A stretch of DNA of 64,000 nucleotides from Flavobacterium sp. (GTDB taxonomy: Bacteria; Bacteroidota; Bacteroidia; Flavobacteriales; Flavobacteriaceae): positions 1,240,001 through 1,304,000 of the forward strand of contig NZ_CP136574.1 in the NCBI RefSeq assembly GCF_035195345.1, written 5' to 3'. Positions 59,651 to 64,000 of the stretch are shown here, piece by piece. The position numbers were made by a program, and so were the translations under genes. The notes under the pieces are model-generated. The model was not told where the DNA came from and did not search any database. It saw nothing but the letters and a program-made list of their open reading frames with translations. Each line of letters starts with the position of its first letter. Position 1 is the first letter of the stretch.

Positions 59651-59872
59651 TCATTTTTCCGTTTTTACTTTATTTGAAAATTGTTGCAATGATATCCTAA
59701 ATCCAATAAAAATTGCAATAAAAATCATATAAATAATATGATAATCTATTGGAGCATCAATAGGATTTTCATCCAATGGTTCTCCAAAATCACCAGGAGA
59801 AAATTCTTGGGAATAAGCAAATAAATTAAAAAAACAAAAAAACAAAATATATTCTATTCTATTATTTTTCAT
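59651..59872 (-). CDS. Small membrane protein with signal peptide
   Basis: 73 residues: a signal peptide (YILFFCFFNLFAYSQ), a short acidic Pro/Asp-rich stretch with PIDAPID, one membrane helix (HIIYMIFIAIFIGFRI), and a basic end. The layout (export signal, PID-type motif, C-terminal helix, basic tail) resembles a class of short flavobacterial surface or envelope proteins and is also that of C-terminal membrane sorting tails. No sorting enzyme is encoded here. The function is unknown. It lies between the HEPN-like gene and two T9SS substrates. Confidence 0.6.
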   Translation of the reverse strand: MKNNRIEYILFFCFFNLFAYSQEFSPGDFGEPLDENPIDAPIDYHIIYMIFIAIFIGFRISLQQFSNKVKTEK

Positions 59873-60157
59873 AGTGTAAGTAGTTTAAAAAAAGTTAATT
59901 ACGTTTATTCACTTAAAAAAAACTAAGAATAACTTTTTATGAATAAATAGTTTACAAAATTTATAATAAAAATAACCCTATGAAATACATATAAATATGT
60001 AATTTTGCTTATTTAATATTGCAAACTATTAAATAATTTAACATAAAAAATAGTACAAAAATAACTCTATTAATGAATTACAAATAAATCAAAAAATATT
60101 CCCCCTTAATTTATTTATCAAATTAAATAATATAATAAAAATATTATAAGTTTAAAA

Positions 60158-61492
60158 TTAATTCTTAACCCATTTTTTTATTTCGGTATTACCTTCAAAA
60201 AATATTTTGACAAAATAAAAGCCACATGATAAATCACTTACATTGAGCTTAATTTCATTTGCTGTTTTAATGATTTGTCCATTTGAATTAATTATTTCAA
60301 TATAATCAATACTTTTTTTTCCATTTTCAATAACGATAAAGTCATGTGCTGGATTGGGATATAATTTTGAGGTGTGGTTAGAAAAAGAAATAGTATTTAA
60401 AAATGTAGTATTATTTATTAAACCTAACTGCCTTTGATTGTTATTTGCAGTATCTATTCCATACCAAATTATATCATTATCACCGTCATTATCTATATCA
60501 AAACAATAAACATTCCTAATAAATTTGTTTGCTTCTAAAATAGATTTATTGTTTAGATGACCACTTCCATTATTTGATCTCCATGCCAATTTATGAGTCT
60601 CATCAGCATAAACGATATCAAAATAATTATCATTATTCAATTTTGAAAATTGTACTGGGTCATATTGAGTTTCTCCGCTAAAATAGCTTTGATTTTCAAA
60701 TAAAGTGAACACTCCATTGTTAGAATTTAAGTATGTATCACAAGTTAAAGAATTGTTTGCTTTCACAAAAACATCTACATAATTATCATTATTAAGGTCT
60801 GCAGATTGTATAAAACTGTGCAAATCAGTAACTATTAAAATTGGTGAATTTAATCCTAAAGCAGTGCTATTATAATATACTTCTGTACCATTAGACGAAA
60901 GAATAGCTAAATCGGTATAATTATCATTATTAAAATTGCCAACTGTCATATTGTAATATTCTTCACCAGATGAAATAATATTTCTTTGACCAAAATTTCC
61001 AAAGCCGTCATTTAAGTATAAGGTAATCATTAAATCACAACACGCTACAATATCCATATCTGAGTCTGCATCAAAATCGACAAAAAAAGACTTAACACAG
61101 GCTATTGGAATATTACTATCAATGATTGTTTCGGTATTAAATGGAAATTTGATAACAGCTATTTTCGAATTATTCCCATTATTATCAGTTATTAAGAGGT
61201 CTTCAATTTTATTACTATCTACATCTGCTTTGTCAAAAAAACGTGGACGAACAACCGAAGATGGAATTACTTGAGGGGAATTAAAATTACCTTGTCCGGT
61301 ATTTTTATACCAGTTTATTTGTCCAGAATACTGACCCGCTATTATATCTTTTAAATTATCTCCATCTCTGTCAAGCCCAATGATTTCTAAAATATTCGAA
61401 TTAATATTTGAATCGATTATTTGACTTTCTGAAAATTGTGAAAAACCACTAATTTTAAAAAGTAATAAGATTATTAATGTAATTTTTCTCAT
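60158..61492 (-). CDS. FG-GAP/VCBS beta-propeller protein with T9SS type A sorting domain
   Basis: 444 residues with a signal peptide (1-18, ending LFKISGFS). About seven repeats carry Ca2+-binding-like loops, for example DRDGDNLKDI, DADSDMDIV, NNDNYTDLAI, NNDNYVDVF, NNDNYFDIV and DNDGDNDIIW, as in FG-GAP/integrin-alpha-like propellers. The last about 70 residues are a type A C-terminal domain (KLYPNPAHDFIVIENG, GQIIKTA, CGFYFVKIF), so the T9SS should export it and anchor or release it at the surface. The ligand is unknown. It follows a similar T9SS protein gene by 12 bp on the same strand. Confidence 0.9.
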   Translation of the reverse strand: MRKITLIILLLFKISGFSQFSESQIIDSNINSNILEIIGLDRDGDNLKDIIAGQYSGQINWYKNTGQGNFNSPQVIPSSVVRPRFFDKADVDSNKIEDLLITDNNGNNSKIAVIKFPFNTETIIDSNIPIACVKSFFVDFDADSDMDIVACCDLMITLYLNDGFGNFGQRNIISSGEEYYNMTVGNFNNDNYTDLAILSSNGTEVYYNSTALGLNSPILIVTDLHSFIQSADLNNDNYVDVFVKANNSLTCDTYLNSNNGVFTLFENQSYFSGETQYDPVQFSKLNNDNYFDIVYADETHKLAWRSNNGSGHLNNKSILEANKFIRNVYCFDIDNDGDNDIIWYGIDTANNNQRQLGLINNTTFLNTISFSNHTSKLYPNPAHDFIVIENGKKSIDYIEIINSNGQIIKTANEIKLNVSDLSCGFYFVKIFFEGNTEIKKWVKN

Positions 61493-61504
61493 AGTAAATT
61501 TAAT

Positions 61505-63268
61505 TTAGTTAATAATTAACTTTTCAGTTTTAGAAAAATTATCTGATGTAATATTCACAAAATAAATTCCTTTATTTAAGTCCGAAATTATTATTATTTC
61601 ATCACTCTTAATATTATCTTTTGAAATTACAATTTTACCTGAAACATCAATAATATTGATTGAAATACCTGAAAGACTAGTTTCATTTTGAATCATAAAA
61701 TATTCTGATGCAGGATTAGGATAAATAATCATTGCTTTTTTGTTATTGCTTTCAATACCTAAATTACATGCAATTGGATTACTATACTTTGCTATGAAAG
61801 TACCTGCTATGCCACTTGTAATGCTATTGGAAGTAATATTTAGAACTCCAGCTGCAGTAGGGTCAAAGTCTAAAGTATTTCTAAAACTACCAGAGATAAA
61901 AAGGTTATTATTATTGTCAATACTTATAGGTAAATATCCATTAAATTCTACAAATGTAGGAGTTCCAAGACCTGCAATTGGCATGACCCAATTGTAAGTA
62001 CCACTGTTTTCGTACATCGCTATAAACACATCTGTATCGTTGATTTCGGTGGTAAGGTTACCTTGGTTTGCAACTGTGCTAAAATTACAATTTCCTGTGA
62101 ATTCACCTGAGATAATAATACGATCACAAGCATCAATTTTCATATTTGCAATCGATGAATTTCCAGATGAAGCGCCAACTGGTTTTCCTATAGTATCTGC
62201 CCAAAGCAAGTTACCCCCATTGTCAAATTTTGCTAATGATGAGATATATTCAAAATTAGTATCTAAAGTTGTTGTTGTTGAAAAAGAAGCAACACCATTA
62301 AAAGAACTTGCCAAAACTAAATTATCATTACTATCTTTCTTTACAAGAGAATAAACAAAATCAGTATCACTATCTCCTTCCAAATGGTTAGTCCAAATTA
62401 GATTTCCTGAATTGTCAAATTTCGCAATAAATGAAGAGCTAATTGCTCCAAAAGAATTTGATAAAGAGGAAATAATTGTTTGACTAGAGGATGGATTGAC
62501 ATCTACATCCCCAACAAACTGACCTGAAATAAAGATATTATTATTGTTGTCTGTTTCTAATCCAGTAAGAAATACAGCACCATTCGTTAGAAATTGTTTT
62601 ACCCATTGAAAATTTCCATTTTCATTAAGCGACAAAAGAAAACCATCATTATTAAAAGCCGTTAATAGATTCGATTGATTAACTGATGGATTAAAGTCAA
62701 CTGTTAAATTAAAAAAACCAGTGATAAGAATGCTATTATTGGAAAATTTAATGGCGTATGTAAAAACATTATTTGTTTGTGCATCATTGAAATACTTTGT
62801 CCACTGCAATACTCCTGTATCATTCCATTTAGCAACAAAGAAACCTTTTGTCATGGTAAAACCAGTTAAATAAATATTATTATTATTGTCTAAACATATT
62901 GCAGTTGGGCGTTCTTCATTTAAACCGGTAAAACTCGGATCTATTAATGTTCTAACCCAAATAAGTTCTCCATTATTGTTATATTTAGCTAAGTAAATAT
63001 CGGATTCTCCATTGGTGTCATTTAAAGTCCCTCCTTGATAGGTTAGTGATGAGACTCCTGCAACTGAAAGGTCAAAGTCTGCTGTGCCATGAAAGAAACC
63101 GGCTACATAAAGATTCCCTAAATTATCTGTCGCATTGGCTCTACACCAAACCCCTTGGTTATGTGCAGATTGAATATGCTTAGCAAATTGAACTTGAGGC
63201 GTTTGAGAGTAAATAGTTTTAAAAATAAATAATAATAGTATTACTAGAGGAAAATTAATTTTTTTCAT
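61505..63268 (-). CDS. SBBP-type beta-propeller protein with T9SS type A sorting domain
   Basis: 587 residues with a signal peptide (1-21, ending FKTIYS). Seven or so repeats follow the SBBP pattern, each with a Asn/Asp-rich turn and a GxF strand: NLYVAGFFHGTADFD, NIYLTGFT, ILITGFFNLTVDFNP, NIFISGQFVGDVDVNP, IIISGEFTGNCNF and NLFISGSFRNTLDFDP. The C-terminal type A sorting domain is MIIYPNPASEYFMIQN, IDVSGKIVIS, LNKGIYFVNI. It is probably a surface-exposed or secreted propeller. It is followed after 12 bp by the FG-GAP gene, so the two probably share an mRNA. The binding partner is unknown. Confidence 0.9.
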   Translation of the reverse strand: MKKINFPLVILLLFIFKTIYSQTPQVQFAKHIQSAHNQGVWCRANATDNLGNLYVAGFFHGTADFDLSVAGVSSLTYQGGTLNDTNGESDIYLAKYNNNGELIWVRTLIDPSFTGLNEERPTAICLDNNNNIYLTGFTMTKGFFVAKWNDTGVLQWTKYFNDAQTNNVFTYAIKFSNNSILITGFFNLTVDFNPSVNQSNLLTAFNNDGFLLSLNENGNFQWVKQFLTNGAVFLTGLETDNNNNIFISGQFVGDVDVNPSSSQTIISSLSNSFGAISSSFIAKFDNSGNLIWTNHLEGDSDTDFVYSLVKKDSNDNLVLASSFNGVASFSTTTTLDTNFEYISSLAKFDNGGNLLWADTIGKPVGASSGNSSIANMKIDACDRIIISGEFTGNCNFSTVANQGNLTTEINDTDVFIAMYENSGTYNWVMPIAGLGTPTFVEFNGYLPISIDNNNNLFISGSFRNTLDFDPTAAGVLNITSNSITSGIAGTFIAKYSNPIACNLGIESNNKKAMIIYPNPASEYFMIQNETSLSGISINIIDVSGKIVISKDNIKSDEIIIISDLNKGIYFVNITSDNFSKTEKLIIN

Positions 63269-63334
63269 AATTTCAATTTTTAAGTTATATATTTAAAATT
63301 TAAGCAATAGCGAAAATATTGATGGGTTTGTATT

Positions 63335-64000
63335 TTATGATTGCACAATAAAATCATATATGTGCCGTCTATAACTTTTATAAGGTTTTTTAGCCCTGCC
63401 GATTCTAATAATCATTTGAATTTTCTTGATTTCATTAGTTTTTGTTAATTTTTCAAACTCTTTTCTAATGTTATCCATTTCAGAATATTCTTGAATAACT
63501 TGATTTAATGGATGACAATAAAACCCGTTTTTAGCAAGTGAAAGACAAAACTGATAAAAATCTCTACCCACATTAATTTGATCTAACAATGTATTATTTG
63601 TGGTTGTAAAAAAAATAAAATCCCTTGAAGAATCTAGACTTTTATTAAAATTCGCAAGTCCTTTTTCAATAGTTAATTTATTATTCCAACTTTCTATTGT
63701 GTTTTTAGTAAAAGCCTTTGCAAAAAAAAGACTCAAGCCATTTAATCCATTAGCTTCAAATGTTAATCCATCACGCTGAATTTTTGCTTCATTTTTATTA
63801 AATCTAAACATTCTCCTTGTTTCTTCATTTGTTGATAAAGTATTAAATTCTATTTGCATGGCTTTACTAAAAAAACTTTTATAATTTTCAATTTCTTTAG
63901 AATCCTTGAAATATGCAATTTGAGAATAAAAAATATTACAATTTTGCTTTACCATTTCAAAATCTTCTTTTGAAAAACTATCACTATAATATATAGAACG
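63335..64000 (-). CDS. Nitroreductase-like protein (C-terminal part), N-terminus beyond the window
   Basis: The frame is open from the right edge (no stop between 63955 and 64000) to the stop at 63335, so the Met at 63955 may be internal. About 221 codons are visible. The segment VGRDFYQFCLSLAKNGFYCHPLNQVIQ, broken here only for reference, contains the GRxxxxxxLxxxxxGxxxHPxxQ pattern, and it is followed by the RIGRAKK end. This resembles the second half of FMN-binding nitroreductase-fold proteins of the Acg type. Without the N-terminal cofactor-binding part the assignment is tentative. It is on the same strand as the T9SS genes, 67 bp upstream of them. Confidence 0.55.
   Translation of the reverse strand, partial: RSIYYSDSFSKEDFEMVKQNCNIFYSQIAYFKDSKEIENYKSFFSKAMQIEFNTLSTNEETRRMFRFNKNEAKIQRDGLTFEANGLNGLSLFFAKAFTKNTIESWNNKLTIEKGLANFNKSLDSSRDFIFFTTTNNTLLDQINVGRDFYQFCLSLAKNGFYCHPLNQVIQEYSEMDNIRKEFEKLTKTNEIKKIQMIIRIGRAKKPYKSYRRHIYDFIVQS

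Overview
The window looks like chromosomal DNA of a member of the Flavobacteriaceae (Bacteroidota), probably Flavobacterium or a close relative. It is AT-rich. Upstream of many genes there is a -7 box of the Bacteroidota form TAnnTTTG instead of a classical -10 box. Two genes end in type A and one in type B sorting domains of the type IX secretion system (T9SS), a T9SS plug-protein gene is present, and the respiratory Na+-pump operon has the order nqrABCDEF. The window contains no rRNA, CRISPR array, transposase or phage gene.

Layout. 0-3.2 kb: a sigma/anti-sigma pair (the anti-sigma gene runs off the left edge), a polyprenyl diphosphate synthase and a lipoprotein. 3.3-6 kb: rlmN, an O-methyltransferase, and a tatA-PAP2 phosphatase pair. 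6-10.5 kb: a four-gene minus-strand operon (two paralogous carboxypeptidase-regulatory-like proteins, a DUF6702-type protein, an M1 metallopeptidase). 10.5-11.5 kb: pepE and two identical tRNA-Gly(TCC) genes. 11.6-19.8 kb: a GNAT acetyltransferase, two unrelated L,D-transpeptidases arranged tail to tail, a DUF5916 protein, gpmI, and a repeat-built lipoprotein with an embedded Kazal-like module. 20.2-25.3 kb: a TetR-ABC-HlyD-TolC type-I-secretion-like operon with a degenerate ATPase domain. It is followed by a 1200-residue T9SS type B surface protein (25.4-29 kb), an RRM protein, a CoA-transferase, the map-DUF3667-methyltransferase operon and an M16 peptidase. 36.5-43.9 kb: apbE, a small conserved gene and the nqr operon, a coherent module because ApbE attaches FMN to NqrB and NqrC. 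44-53.8 kb: T9SS plug protein, DUF3667, apaG, pruA, rsmG, a fatty-acid desaturase, an aminotransferase and a U32 peptidase, all core-type genes.

From about 53.8 kb to the right edge the character changes. Every convincing gene is on the minus strand, gaps are long and AT-rich, and the contents are accessory: a sugar O-acetyltransferase, a coiled-coil membrane protein, a translationally coupled response regulator/histidine-kinase-like pair, a DUF4352-like gene broken by an in-frame stop, a HEPN-like protein, a small membrane protein, two T9SS type A beta-propeller proteins and an edge-truncated nitroreductase-like gene. This segment holds the most unexplained structure. A control region of about 345 bp, including the first codons of the acetyltransferase gene, is present a second time in front of the next gene. 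Two imperfect long hairpins of 108-120 bp that share a 14-mer bracket the membrane-protein/two-component module, like cassette boundaries.

Limits: all family names come from reading the translated sequence by eye. No database search, structure prediction or folding calculation was run.
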